A DNA stretch of 64,000 nt, from positions 310,001-374,000 of the forward strand of contig NZ_CALPBY010000006.1 in NCBI RefSeq assembly GCF_943181405.1, read 5' to 3'. The position numbers and the translations under genes were made by a program. The notes beneath the pieces were generated by a model that was not told the origin of the DNA, did not search any database, and saw only the letters and a program-made list of their open reading frames with translations. This document shows positions 49,217 to 58,381 of the stretch, piece after piece; position 1 is the stretch's first letter; each line of letters opens with the position of its first letter. The stretch is from Cellulosimicrobium sp. Marseille-Q4280. Its GTDB lineage: Bacteria; Actinomycetota; Actinomycetes; Actinomycetales; Cellulomonadaceae.

Positions 49217-50845
49217 TCACGATGTCACCCCGTGGTCCCCCGGGCCCTGGACCAGGGCGAACAGGGTCGTCGTCGGCACGCCGGACCGTGCGGCGTCGTC
49301 CGTAGAGCCGTCGCCGCCCGTCACGATCGTCGCCACGAGGACGACGAGGAGCAGCCCGAGCAGCGCGACGAGCGGCCACGTCATGCCCTTCGGGATGCCA
49401 CCGATCCGCTGGCCGGTCGTGGTCGAGGTCCGGCGCGCCGTGGTCGTGCGCCCGGGCGGGTCCTGGGTCTGGCGGCGCATCTCCGCACGGGTCGACGGGG
49501 GGCCCGACGGCGACCGGTCGCCCGCACCCGGGCGGTCGCCGGACCCGTCGGGGCGACCCGCGGGACCGGTGCTCCGCGTCGCGGCGCGCGGCGAGCCGGG
49601 CCGTGCGGCCGCGGGTGCCGGGCGCCGTGTGCGGGACGTGCCGTGCATCTCCCGGCGGGGCGGGTAGGAGCGCGGGGTCGTCGGGTCGTCGTCCTCGTCC
49701 GGCGTGCCGGGCGTGGGCGACGAGGGCCGCTCCCACGGCAGCGCGGGCCCGGCCGCCGGGGGCCCGGCCTTCACGGGTGTGGGTGGTGCGGGCGGGGCCG
49801 CCGCGCGCTCGTCGTCCGGGTGGGGCTCGCGCACCGTCGCCGGGATGACGATCGGCGTGATGACGGGGGCGAGGTCCTCGCGGGAGGCGCCTCCGCGTGC
49901 GGCCTCCGCGGCCGCGGGGCCGGGGGACGCGGTGTGCGACGGCGCGGCGTCGTCGGGCTCGTGCCGCCCGCGCCGGGACCGCCGCGTCGGCGGCCCGCTC
50001 ACGCGCGCCGACCAGGGGTCGGCGGCGAGCCGGGCGCCGATCTCGTCGAGCACCTGGGCGAGCTTCGCCGCGGTCCGCGGGCGTGCCAGCGGGTCCTTGG
50101 CGAGCATCGCCATGATGAGGGCCGACAGCTCCGGGTCCACCGACGACGGCAGCGGCGGGACGGCCTCGTTGACGTGCGCGACGGCGATGTCGACAGGGGT
50201 CGAGCCGGTGAACGGCCGGTTCCCGACGACCGACTCGTACGCGACGATGCCCAGCGCGTAGACGTCGGAGGCGCCGGTCGCGGCCTGACCGACCGCCTGC
50301 TCGGGCGACAGGTACTGCGCCGTGCCCATGACCATGCCCGTGGCCGTCATGGGGACCTGGTTGGCCGCGAGCGACACCCCGAAGTCGGTGATCTTCACCG
50401 TCCCGGAGCGGTCGATGAGGATGTTGCCGGGCTTCACGTCGCGGTGCACGACGCCGGCCACGTGCGCGGCGTGCAGCGCGCGCGCCGTCTGCGACAGGAT
50501 CGGCAGGAGCCGCGACGGTGGCAGCACGGGCTCGCGCTCCAGGAGGTCGGCCATGGGCTCGCCGACGACGAGCTCCATGACGAGGTAGCCGGACCGGTCC
50601 TGCTCGCCGTAGTCGTACATCTGCGCGATGTTGGGGTGCGACAGGGCGGCGCTGTTGCGGGCCTCGGTGCGCAGGCGGTTCAGGAAGTCCTCGTTGCCCG
50701 CGTACTCGGAGCGCAGCACCTTGACCGCGACCTCGCGACCGAGCGCGTCGTCGGCGGCGACCCAGACCTCGCCCATGCCACCGACGGCGATGCGCCGGAC
50801 CAGGCGGTACCGGTTGCCGAGGTGGAGCCCTCGAACGGGCTTCAT
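49217..50845 (-). CDS. pknA: Ser/Thr protein kinase PknA-like
   Basis: A 542-residue transmembrane kinase. Intact motifs are AVGGMGEVWVA, VAVKVLR, HRDVKPGNIL and DFGVS. After the kinase domain (about 10-270) comes a long Pro/Ala/Arg-rich juxtamembrane region, then one helix (PLVALLGLLLVVLVATIV) and only a short outer tail without PASTA repeats, as for PknA. It is expected to phosphorylate division and elongation proteins together with PknB. Its ATG overlaps the pbpA stop (ATGA). Confidence 0.93.
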   Translation of the reverse strand: MKPVRGLHLGNRYRLVRRIAVGGMGEVWVAADDALGREVAVKVLRSEYAGNEDFLNRLRTEARNSAALSHPNIAQMYDYGEQDRSGYLVMELVVGEPMADLLEREPVLPPSRLLPILSQTARALHAAHVAGVVHRDVKPGNILIDRSGTVKITDFGVSLAANQVPMTATGMVMGTAQYLSPEQAVGQAATGASDVYALGIVAYESVVGNRPFTGSTPVDIAVAHVNEAVPPLPSSVDPELSALIMAMLAKDPLARPRTAAKLAQVLDEIGARLAADPWSARVSGPPTRRSRRGRHEPDDAAPSHTASPGPAAAEAARGGASREDLAPVITPIVIPATVREPHPDDERAAAPPAPPTPVKAGPPAAGPALPWERPSSPTPGTPDEDDDPTTPRSYPPRREMHGTSRTRRPAPAAARPGSPRAATRSTGPAGRPDGSGDRPGAGDRSPSGPPSTRAEMRRQTQDPPGRTTTARRTSTTTGQRIGGIPKGMTWPLVALLGLLLVVLVATIVTGGDGSTDDAARSGVPTTTLFALVQGPGDHGVTS

Positions 50846-52305
50846 CCGTTCAACACCGCCTCCATGACGGCGCGGGCGATCGGTGCGGCGACCGCGCCGC
50901 CCGTCGCCTCGCTGCCCGAGGACCCGCCGTTCTCGACGATGACGGCGACGGCCACCTGCGGGTCGTCCGCCGGCGCGAAGGCCGTGAACCACGCGTGGGG
51001 CGGCAGGGCCGGGTCGTTCTCGGCGGTGCCCGTCTTGCCCGCCACCTGCACGCCGGGGATCTGCGCGGCGGTGCCCGAGCCGTTCTGGACGACGCCGAGC
51101 ATCATCTGCGTGAGCTGGTCGGCCGTCGACGGCGAGACGGAGGTGCGCAGGCGGCGCGGCTCGGTCTGCTGGACGACCTCGAGGTCCGGGTTGCGGATCG
51201 TCTCCACGGTGTACGGCGCCATCAGCACGCCGTCGTTGGCGATCGCGGCCGAGACCATCGCCATCTGCAGCGGGGTGGCCTTCACCTCGCCCTGGCCGAT
51301 CCCCGCACGGGCGAGGTCGTCGGGCGCCGACTGCTCCTCGGTCGGGTAGCGGCTGGCGGTGACGTCCATGGGGATGGTCAGCGAGTCGTCGTCGAACCCG
51401 AAGGCCTCCGCCTGGTCACGCATCGCGTCGTCGCCGAGCGTCACGGCGAGGTCGGCGAACGCGGAGTTGCACGAGATGCGCAGGGCGTCGGCGAGGGTCA
51501 TCTCCCCCGTCGGCGAGCACCGGATGCCGCCGAAGTTGTTCATCGGCTGGCCGGACTGGGGCAGCTGGTACACGTCCGGTGCGGGGACGACGGACTCCGA
51601 CGTGTACTGCCCGCTCTCGATCGCGGCGGCCGACGTGACGAGCTTGAACGTGGACCCGGGAGGGTACGTGTTGCCGCGGATCGCCCGGTTGCTCATCGGG
51701 TCCCCGTCGGCGTTCGCGAGCTCCTGGAACGCCGCGTTGGCGGCCCCGGTGTCGTGCGTCGCGAGCTCGTTCGGGTCGAAGCTCGGCTTCGAGACGAGGG
51801 CCAGCACCCGGCCGGTCTTCGGCTCGATCGCGGCGACCGCACCGCGCTGGTCGCCCAGCGCGTCCCACGCGGCCTGCTGGGCGGCCGGGTCGATGGTCAG
51901 CTCGACGGACGCGCCCTGCGGCTGCTCGCCCGTGAAGAGCGCGGTGAGGCGGTCGAGCCACAGCGAGCTCGCCTCGCCGTTGAGGTACTCGTTCTCGGCG
52001 CGCTCGATCTCCGAGGTGCCGTTGACGACCGAGAAGTACCCGGACACGGGCGCGTAGAGCGGACCGTTCGCGTAGGCGCGCTGGAAGCCGAAGGGGTCGT
52101 CCACGGGGGTCGACGACGCGATCGCCTCGCCCGCGACGACGATCGGCCCACGGAAGTTGCCGTACTCGCTGTAGATCGTGCGGACGTTGCGCGAGTCGCT
52201 GTTCAGGCTGTCGGCCTGGAACACCTGGATGTACGTCGTCGACACCATGAGCGCGAGGAACATCACGAGGACGACGCTCGCGACGCGGCGCAGGGGGACG
52301 TTCAT
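50842..52305 (-). CDS. pbpA: penicillin-binding protein 2-type transpeptidase PbpA
   Basis: A 487-residue class B PBP cross-linking peptidoglycan outside the membrane. It has an N-terminal helix (VASVVLVMFLALMVSTTYI), a dimerisation-like domain and the transpeptidase domain. The catalytic Ser218 is in PGSTFK, the SCN motif at 278-280 and KTG at 424-426. It is the partner of the RodA glycosyltransferase encoded just upstream, to which it is coupled by ATGA. The frame is open far upstream on this strand, but only ATG 52305 gives the family N-terminus. Confidence 0.96.
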   Translation of the reverse strand: MNVPLRRVASVVLVMFLALMVSTTYIQVFQADSLNSDSRNVRTIYSEYGNFRGPIVVAGEAIASSTPVDDPFGFQRAYANGPLYAPVSGYFSVVNGTSEIERAENEYLNGEASSLWLDRLTALFTGEQPQGASVELTIDPAAQQAAWDALGDQRGAVAAIEPKTGRVLALVSKPSFDPNELATHDTGAANAAFQELANADGDPMSNRAIRGNTYPPGSTFKLVTSAAAIESGQYTSESVVPAPDVYQLPQSGQPMNNFGGIRCSPTGEMTLADALRISCNSAFADLAVTLGDDAMRDQAEAFGFDDDSLTIPMDVTASRYPTEEQSAPDDLARAGIGQGEVKATPLQMAMVSAAIANDGVLMAPYTVETIRNPDLEVVQQTEPRRLRTSVSPSTADQLTQMMLGVVQNGSGTAAQIPGVQVAGKTGTAENDPALPPHAWFTAFAPADDPQVAVAVIVENGGSSGSEATGGAVAAPIARAVMEAVLNG

Positions 52306-53951
52306 CGGGCTCCTCCCCACGGGTCGGCGTCGGTCGGTCTCCGCACCACCTCGGTGCGCTGGTCGTCGGCGTGCTGGTCGGGTTGCGGTCCCGTGCCCGA
52401 CGGCGAGGGGTCGCCCGCGGGCGGGACGGCCGCCTGCACGCCGGTCGCCGCCCGGACCGGCCCCGTGCCCGGGTGCGCGCTCCCGACCGTGGTGGGGGCG
52501 TCGTCGGGCATCGCGCCGACCGGGACCGCGCCGGTGCCGCCGACGACCTCCACCGGGTCGCTGTCGGTGCGCTGACGCGCCCCACCGGGCGCGACGAGAC
52601 CGCGCACGGGCAGCGACGACGGGCGTCGCGCGTCGTCGGAGATGCGCAGCAGCAGGCCGACCACGATCCAGTTCGCGAGCAGGGACGAGCCACCCTGCGC
52701 GACGAACGGCATGGTCAGGCCGGTGAGCGGGATGATGCGCGTGATGCCGCCGACGACGACGAACAGCTGCCACGCCATGACGAACGCGAGGCCGCCGGCG
52801 AGGAGCTTTCCGAAGCCGTCGCGCACGCCGATCGCGGTGCGCAGGCCGCGCTCGACGAGCACCAGGTAGGCGAGCAGGATCGCCAGCAGACCCGTGAGGC
52901 CGAGCTCCTCGCCGAGCGACGCGTAGATGAAGTCGGAGAACGCGTACGGGACGAGGCGCGGGTATCCCTCGCCCCAGCCGGTGCCGAAGAGCCCGCCGTT
53001 CGCCATGCCGAAGAGCCCGCCGACGAGCTGGCCGGAGCCGCCCGGGGTGCGGTTGTAGATCTCGGGGGCCAGGGGGTCGAGCCACACGTCGACGCGGGCC
53101 TGCACATGCCCGAACGTCGACGCGGCGAGGACCGCGCCCACGGCGAAGAGCAGGAGGCCGATCACGACCCAGCTCACGCGCTCGGTCGCGATGTACAGCA
53201 TCGCGACGAACAGGCCGAAGAACAGCAGCGAGGTGCCGAGGTCGCGCTCGAACACCAGGATCGCGAGCGAGACGAGCCAGACGATGATGATCGGCCCGAG
53301 GTCGCGCAGGCGCGGGAGCTGGAGACCGAGCAGCTTCGGCCCGGCGAGGGCGAGCGTGTCGCGGCTGGTCACGAGGTAGCCCGCGAAGAAGATGGCGAAC
53401 GCGATCTTCGCGAACTCGGCGGGCTGGAGCGAGAAGCCGCCGACCTGGATCCAGATCTGCGCGCCGTTGATGCGCGTGCCGAGCCCGGGGACGAGCGGCA
53501 GCGCGACGAGCACGATGCCCGCGATCATCGCGGTGTACGTGTACCGGCGCAGCGTGCGGTGGTCGCGCAGGAACCAGATGACGAGGAACGCGCAGAGGAT
53601 CCCCAGCGCCGTCCACTGGAGCTGGCGCGGAGCGAGGTCCTGGCTGCCCCCGGTGACCTGCGAGCCGAGGTCGAGCCGGAAGATCATCGCGAGGCCGATG
53701 CCGTTGAGCGCGACCGCGACGGGGAGGATCACCGGGTCCGCGTACGGCGCCTTGATCCGCAGCAGCACGTGAGCGGCCCCGGCGAGGACGATCATGCCCC
53801 CGCTGTACACGTAGAACCGGCCCGGGAGCTCGCCCGTGAGCTGCAGGCCCACGATCGCGTACGCGCCGATGCCCAGCGCGAGCGCCAGGAACAGCAGACC
53901 GAGCTCCGCACCCCGCCCGGGGCGCACGTCGGTGGTCTCCACCGTGGCCAT
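52302..53951 (-). CDS. rodA: FtsW/RodA/SpoVE-family peptidoglycan glycosyltransferase
   Basis: A 549-residue SEDS polymerase that extends glycan strands from lipid II in the membrane. About twelve helices are visible, with the family motifs INGAQIWIQVGGFSLQPAEFAKI and FVAQGGSSLLANW. The C-terminal 90 residues are a polar Pro/Asp/Gly-rich cytosolic tail, longer than in E. coli RodA, likely a phosphorylation or docking site. It forms the RodA-PbpA pair with the next gene. Its ATG overlaps the pstP stop by one base (TGATG). Confidence 0.95.
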   Translation of the reverse strand: MATVETTDVRPGRGAELGLLFLALALGIGAYAIVGLQLTGELPGRFYVYSGGMIVLAGAAHVLLRIKAPYADPVILPVAVALNGIGLAMIFRLDLGSQVTGGSQDLAPRQLQWTALGILCAFLVIWFLRDHRTLRRYTYTAMIAGIVLVALPLVPGLGTRINGAQIWIQVGGFSLQPAEFAKIAFAIFFAGYLVTSRDTLALAGPKLLGLQLPRLRDLGPIIIVWLVSLAILVFERDLGTSLLFFGLFVAMLYIATERVSWVVIGLLLFAVGAVLAASTFGHVQARVDVWLDPLAPEIYNRTPGGSGQLVGGLFGMANGGLFGTGWGEGYPRLVPYAFSDFIYASLGEELGLTGLLAILLAYLVLVERGLRTAIGVRDGFGKLLAGGLAFVMAWQLFVVVGGITRIIPLTGLTMPFVAQGGSSLLANWIVVGLLLRISDDARRPSSLPVRGLVAPGGARQRTDSDPVEVVGGTGAVPVGAMPDDAPTTVGSAHPGTGPVRAATGVQAAVPPAGDPSPSGTGPQPDQHADDQRTEVVRRPTDADPWGGAR

Positions 53952-55348
53952 CAGTCCCCCGCGTCGCTGCTGCTGGTGACGCTCGGGGTGCTCGTCGGCT
54001 CGTCCGTGGGCGCGTCGCTCGGCTGGTCCGTGCTGCTCCCGGGCTCGTCGCCCGACGTCGCGTCCTCCTCCTGGTCGGCCGTCGCCTCCGCGACGAGCCG
54101 GTCCGCGCGGGCGCGGGCGTCGTCGAGCGACGACGCCGGGATGGTGGTCTCGAGACGGTCGACGACGTAGCCCGGCAGGTCGTCGACACGCGCGCCGGTG
54201 AGCTCGACCGGGGTCGAGAGGGTCACCGGGCCCGCGCTCTCCGGGATCCCTCGGAAGACGGCGACCTGACCGTCGGCGACGCCCACGTAGTACTGCGTCT
54301 GCGTCCAGCGGTAGCCCGCCCAGCCGGCGACGCCGAGCCCCACGACGACGAGCGCGATCGCGACGACCGTGACCCACCGGCGCGGCGCACGGCCGGGCCG
54401 GACGTCGTCCGTGCCGTCGGCGTCGTCCTCGCCGGTCTCGGGGTCGTCGCCCTCGTCGGCAGCGGTCTCGCCGTCGGCCGTGGTGGCCTTCGCGCTCGCG
54501 ACGAGCGAGGCGGCGCGCGCGGCGGGCCCGTCGGCCGCGGAGGTCGGGCGGTCACGGTCGATCGCGGCCGAGCCGACGACCTGCGCGTGCGTCGAGGGCG
54601 CCCCGCCGTCGGGCAGCGCGTCGACGTCGACGACGTCCGCGACGACCACCGTGACGTTGTCCGTCGAGCCCGCGCGCAGCGCGAGCTGGAGCAGCCGGTC
54701 GGCGCACTCGTCGACGTCGGGCGCGTCCGTCATCGTCTGGGCGAGGGTCTCGGTGCTCACGAAGCCCGACAGACCGTCGGAGCACAGCAGCCAGCGGTCC
54801 CCCGGCTTCGCCTCGCGCACCGACATGTCGGGCGTGAGGTCGATGTCGAAGTCGCCCAGCACACGCATGACGACGTTGCGCTGCGGGTGCGTCTCCGCCT
54901 CGTCCGCCGAGATGCGGCCCGTGTCGACGAGGTGCTGCACGAACGTGTGGTCCGTCGTGACCTGCGCGAGCTCGCCCTCGCGCAGGAGATAGGCGCGCGA
55001 GTCGCCGAGATGGGCCATCGCCAGCTTGTTGCCGGCGCGCAGGATCGCGGTGACCGTGGTCCCCATGCCCGCGAGCTCGGGGTCGGACACACTGCGCTCG
55101 ACGAGGTCCTGGCGCGCGTGGTCGATCGACTGCTCGAGCTCGGTCAGCGCGTCGTCGGACCCGTGCGACTCGCCGTCGAGGTGCGCGAGCGCGGCGATCG
55201 CGATGGACGACGCGACGTCGCCCCCCGCGTGACCGCCCATGCCGTCGGCGACGACGAGGAGGTGCGGTCCCGCGTACCCCGAGTCCTGGTTGTTCGAGCG
55301 CACGAGCCCGACGTCGGAGCGCGCGGCGTAGCGCAGGGCGATGTTCAC
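53951..55348 (-). CDS. pstP: PP2C-type Ser/Thr phosphatase PstP
   Basis: A 465-residue phosphatase reversing PknA/PknB phosphorylation. Metal-binding motifs are RSNNQDSGYAG, VVADGMGGHAGGDVAS, MGTTVTAIL, LGDSRAYLL and LCSDGLSGFV plus GSTDNVTVVV. A helix (WVTVVAIALVVVGLGVAGWAG) leads to an outer region of about 120 residues with an Asp/Thr/Pro-rich end. GTG 55348 is six bases past the fhaB stop. It is the only phosphatase in the cluster. Confidence 0.96.
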   Translation of the reverse strand: MNIALRYAARSDVGLVRSNNQDSGYAGPHLLVVADGMGGHAGGDVASSIAIAALAHLDGESHGSDDALTELEQSIDHARQDLVERSVSDPELAGMGTTVTAILRAGNKLAMAHLGDSRAYLLREGELAQVTTDHTFVQHLVDTGRISADEAETHPQRNVVMRVLGDFDIDLTPDMSVREAKPGDRWLLCSDGLSGFVSTETLAQTMTDAPDVDECADRLLQLALRAGSTDNVTVVVADVVDVDALPDGGAPSTHAQVVGSAAIDRDRPTSAADGPAARAASLVASAKATTADGETAADEGDDPETGEDDADGTDDVRPGRAPRRWVTVVAIALVVVGLGVAGWAGYRWTQTQYYVGVADGQVAVFRGIPESAGPVTLSTPVELTGARVDDLPGYVVDRLETTIPASSLDDARARADRLVAEATADQEEDATSGDEPGSSTDQPSDAPTDEPTSTPSVTSSSDAGD

Positions 55349-55354
55349 TGCGGG

Positions 55355-55861
55355 CTACCTCTGCAGCTCGACGACGGACTGACCGATCCGCACGTGCGTC
55401 CCCGGACCGAGGGGCATCACCTGGGTGATGCGCTGGTCGTCGACGTAGGTGCCGTTCGTGGAACCCAGGTCCTCGACGAACCAGGAGCCGTGCTGGGGGA
55501 AGATCCGGGCGTGCCGCGACGACGAGTAGTCGTCGTCGAGGACGAGCGTGCAGCTCGGCGCACGGCCGATGAGGATCGACGACGTGGTGAGCGGGACCGT
55601 CGTCCCGCGCAGCGGGCCTGCCGTGACGACGAGCCGGGACGGGCCGGCCGGCGCGGAAGGCCGGGCGGGCTCGGGGGCTGCGGGTGCGCCGGTGGCGGCC
55701 GGAGGCGCGGGGCGAGCGCCGGCGTCGGACTTCTTCCCGCGGCGCGGGGTGATCTTGGTGCCGTACAGGTCCCGACGCAGCACCCCGATCGCGGAGAGCA
55801 CGAACACCCAGAGCAGCACCAGGTAGCCCAGCCGGAGCAGGGTGAACGTGAGGTCGGTCAT
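55355..55861 (-). CDS. fhaB: FHA-domain protein FhaB (FipA)
   Basis: A 168-residue protein with an N-terminal membrane helix (FTLLRLGYLVLLWVFVLSAIGVL), a Pro/Ala-rich linker and a C-terminal FHA domain. The FHA core is ILIGRAPSC, SSRHARIF and LGSTNGTYVDDQRI, including the phosphothreonine-binding Arg, Ser and Asn. It reads kinase phosphorylation at the division site; the mycobacterial homologue links FtsZ and FtsQ. ATG 55861 is chosen over an upstream in-frame start overlapping fhaA. Confidence 0.94.
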   Translation of the reverse strand: MTDLTFTLLRLGYLVLLWVFVLSAIGVLRRDLYGTKITPRRGKKSDAGARPAPPAATGAPAAPEPARPSAPAGPSRLVVTAGPLRGTTVPLTTSSILIGRAPSCTLVLDDDYSSSRHARIFPQHGSWFVEDLGSTNGTYVDDQRITQVMPLGPGTHVRIGQSVVELQR

Positions 55862-55871
55862 GCGGGCCGGA

Positions 55872-56579
55872 TCACCACTCCTCGTTGTCGGACGCGCCGG
55901 TCCAGAACATGATGCGGGTACGGCCGATGGTGAGGGAGTTGCCGTCGAGCAGGGTCGCCGCCGGGACCTGGTGGCCCTCGACGAACAGCCCGTTCGTCGA
56001 GCCCATGTCGGACGCGATGACACCCTCCGGGGTCACACGAATCTCGAGGTGCCGGCGCGAGACGCCCGGGTCGTCGACCACGATGTCGGCCTCCGACCCG
56101 CGCCCGATCACCGTCACGGGGCCCGTCAGGAGGTAGCGCTGGCCGTCGATGTCGACGAGAGGGTGCCGCGTGCTCGGCGACGCCGAGGTCGCGGGTGCGA
56201 CGTTCCCGCGCACGCTCGCCGACCGCAGCTGGAAGCGCCCGACATCGAGCACGTCGTTCTGCTCGAAGCTCACGCTCACCGGGCCGACGAACGCGTAGTG
56301 CTGCGACGCCGCGTACTGCGTGACGTTCGACGCCAGCTCGTCGGCGAGCGTCTCCGCGCCCCACCCCTCGACCTGGCCGAAGTCGTCCACCGACAGCTCG
56401 ATGGTGAACTCGTTGGGCACGACCGTGCGGTCACGGTCCACGACGGCGGCGCGGTCGTCGACCTCCCGGCGCAGCGCGCTCGCCAGCTCGACCGGCTTGA
56501 CCTCGCTGCGCCCGACCTTGGAGAACGCGTTGTTCACGACGCGCTCCACGCCCTTCTCGAAGCGGTCCAGGACTCCCAT
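55872..56579 (-). CDS. fhaA: FHA-domain protein FhaA
   Basis: A 235-residue cytoplasmic scaffold. The N-terminal DUF3662 domain begins MGVLDRFEKGVERVVNNAF and shows NEFTIELSVDDF. The C-terminal FHA domain has VIGRGSEADIVVDD, VSRRHLEI and MGSTNGLFV. In mycobacteria FhaA binds the phosphorylated pseudokinase domain of MviN (MurJ) and restrains peptidoglycan synthesis. The equivalent partner here is the separate pseudokinase at 11113-13037. GGAGG is just upstream of ATG 56579. It opens the seven-gene signalling operon. Confidence 0.95.
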   Translation of the reverse strand: MGVLDRFEKGVERVVNNAFSKVGRSEVKPVELASALRREVDDRAAVVDRDRTVVPNEFTIELSVDDFGQVEGWGAETLADELASNVTQYAASQHYAFVGPVSVSFEQNDVLDVGRFQLRSASVRGNVAPATSASPSTRHPLVDIDGQRYLLTGPVTVIGRGSEADIVVDDPGVSRRHLEIRVTPEGVIASDMGSTNGLFVEGHQVPAATLLDGNSLTIGRTRIMFWTGASDNEEW

Positions 56580-56995
56580 GCCACCTCCTCCCGTTCGTCG
56601 CTCGCTCACGTCCGTGCTGCTGACGAGCCTGCTGATCTCTTCGGCGGCCCGACTGCTGGTCCGGCTGCTGGTCCGCCTGCGGACCCGCGTCCAGGCAGAC
56701 TACCTAGATCGTATCGACCACGTCTGCGGCGTCGGCCCGTTTCGCCGGGAGAATCCGGGACGGATGTGGCGCGTTCGTGGCGGACGATGTGAACGTCGGG
56801 CAGGCGCGCTCGCGCGGCGCGCGTCGCCCCTGGGTGCCGAGCACGACCTGGAGGTCGTCGAGCGGCCCGGGACGACGGTGATGTCGTGCTCGACGGCGCG
56901 TGGGGTCGTGGTCGGCGAGCAGCGGCTGCGGTGGCTCCCGGCTCGACGGCGCGATTTCCGGGGGAACGCCTGGTCCTGCTAGTCTTCTGCGGCAC
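56580..56995. other. 416-base gap upstream of fhaA and tRNA-Leu
   Basis: It holds the strong ribosome site of fhaA, a minus-strand -10-like TACGAT (56713-56708) that may drive the fhaA operon, and a plus-strand -10-like TAGTCT at 56980-56985, sixteen bases before tRNA-Leu. No clear -35 elements or gene. Confidence 0.4.
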
Positions 56996-57078
56996 GCGCG
57001 AGTGGCGGAATGGCAGACGCGCTGGCTTCAGGTGCCAGTGTCCGAAAGGGCGTGGGGGTTCAAGTCCCCCCTCGCGCA
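56996..57078 (+). tRNA. tRNA-Leu (CAG)
   Basis: An 83-base class II tRNA: acceptor GCGCGAG/CTCGCGC, long variable arm GTGTCCGAAAGGGCGT, anticodon loop TTCAGGT with CAG at 57029-57031, T-arm GGGGGTTCAAGTCCCCC. The discriminator is A. Confidence 0.96.
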
Positions 57079-57117
57079 CGTGGAGAGGGTTTCGACTTCT
57101 GAGTCGGAAGACCTTCG

Positions 57118-57153
57118 GAAAGTCCCGGTCAGGTGATCCTGACCGGGACTTTC
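57118..57153. terminator. strong hairpin between tRNA-Leu and the hydrolase gene
   Basis: A 16-base-pair stem (57118-57133 with 57138-57153), loop TGAT, its 3' arm ending in TTTC. It lies between convergent units. Confidence 0.85.
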
Positions 57154-57170
57154 TGCGTTCGACGAGACGA

Positions 57171-57890
57171 CTACCTGGACAGGTGGGCGACCGCCTCGGT
57201 GATCAGGTCGGCCACCGCACCGGGCTGCGACACCATGACCGAGTGGGACGCGCCGGGGATCTCCGTGATCGAGACGGCGCCGGCACGCTCGGCCATGAAC
57301 CGCAGGCCCTCGACGGGGATGTTCTTGTCGGCGTCACCAAAGATGAACCACGACGGGAGCGACCTCCACGCAGGGGTCTGCGCTGGCTGCGGCTCCCCGA
57401 GGGCGAAGTCCCGGATCGGGCGCTGCGTGCGGGCCTGGACCGCGGCGTCGGCGGCCGGGACGTCGGCGGCGAACTGGCCGGGGAAGAGGTCCCGGTCCAC
57501 GACCAGGTCGTGGGTCCCGTCACCGAGCGGGTACGGGCGCACCGTCTCGCCGAGGGTGCTCCCGGGGAACCGGCCGGTCAGCTCGAGCGCGTTCTCGCCG
57601 TGGTCGGGGGCGAACGCCGCGACATAGACGAGACCGACGACGGCAGGGTTGTCCACGGCCGCCTCGGTGATGACCGCGCCGCCGTAGGAGTGGCCGACGA
57701 GGAGGACCGGGCCGCCGATCCCCTCGACGGCCCGTCGCACGTTCTCCGCGTCGGTGGTGACGCTGCGCAGCGGGTTCGGCGTGGCGACGGCGGCCACCCC
57801 GGCGTCGGTGAGCCGGGGGATCACACCGGACCAGCTGGCCGACTCGGCGAACGCGCCGTGGACCAGGACGACGGTGATCGCTTCAGACAT
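57171..57890 (-). CDS. alpha/beta hydrolase
   Basis: A 239-residue hydrolase. It starts MSEAITVVLVHGAFAESASW; HGAFAE is the oxyanion loop, the nucleophile Ser lies in LVGHSYGGAVI, the acidic residue probably in FGDADKNIP and the His in GASHSVMVSQP. It belongs with small esterases and lactonase-like hydrolases with a broad range. Cytoplasmic: no signal peptide. ATG 57890 has AAGGAG eight bases upstream. It is the third gene of the three-gene operon running leftward from 59202. Confidence 0.88.
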   Translation of the reverse strand: MSEAITVVLVHGAFAESASWSGVIPRLTDAGVAAVATPNPLRSVTTDAENVRRAVEGIGGPVLLVGHSYGGAVITEAAVDNPAVVGLVYVAAFAPDHGENALELTGRFPGSTLGETVRPYPLGDGTHDLVVDRDLFPGQFAADVPAADAAVQARTQRPIRDFALGEPQPAQTPAWRSLPSWFIFGDADKNIPVEGLRFMAERAGAVSITEIPGASHSVMVSQPGAVADLITEAVAHLSR

Positions 57891-57916
57891 TCTCGATGCT
57901 CCTTCGTGGGTGGGGG

Positions 57917-58381
57917 TCATGCGAACTCGACGATCAGCTCGACCTCGACGGGCGAGTCCAACGGCAGGGCGGCGACGCCGACCGCGCTCCGCGCGTGCAC
58001 CCCGGCGTCCCCGAAGATGGCGCCGAGCACCTCGGACGCCCCGTCGAGCACGCCGGGCTGGCCGGTGAAGGCCGGGTCGGACGCCACGAACCCGACCACC
58101 TTCACGACGCGCGTGACGCGGTCGAGCGTGCCCAGCACCTCCTCGACGGCCGAGAGGGCGTTGAGCGCGCTGGTGCGTGCGCAGTCGGCGGCGACCTCGG
58201 GGCTGACCTCGGCGCCGACCTTCCCGGTGACGGGGAGCCTCCCGTCGACGAGAGGCAGCTGGCCGGCCGTGAGGACGAGGTTGCCGCTGACGACCGCGGG
58301 CACGTAGACGCCGGCGGGCGCCGGCGACCGGTGCGGGATCGTGATGCCGAGGTCCGCGAGGCGCGCGTTCACGTGCGGCAT
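57917..58381 (-). CDS. RidA/YjgF family protein
   Basis: A 154-residue protein of the RidA-like superfamily (longer YjgF subfamily). It shows AGVYVPAVVSGNLVLTAGQLP at the start, a run of helix (CARTSALNALSAVEEVLGTL) and VVKVVGFVASDPAF. RidA proteins hydrolyse reactive enamine/imine intermediates; this subfamily is less defined. Its ATG overlaps the preceding hydrolase stop by one base (TGATG), so translation is coupled. Placement between two hydrolases suggests a small-molecule detoxification or catabolic set, an inference only. Confidence 0.88.
   Translation of the reverse strand: MPHVNARLADLGITIPHRSPAPAGVYVPAVVSGNLVLTAGQLPLVDGRLPVTGKVGAEVSPEVAADCARTSALNALSAVEEVLGTLDRVTRVVKVVGFVASDPAFTGQPGVLDGASEVLGAIFGDAGVHARSAVGVAALPLDSPVEVELIVEFA

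Noticed and set aside
52306-54189. Upstream extension of the pbpA frame
   Set aside because: It is out-of-frame rodA; PBP sequence starts only at 52305.
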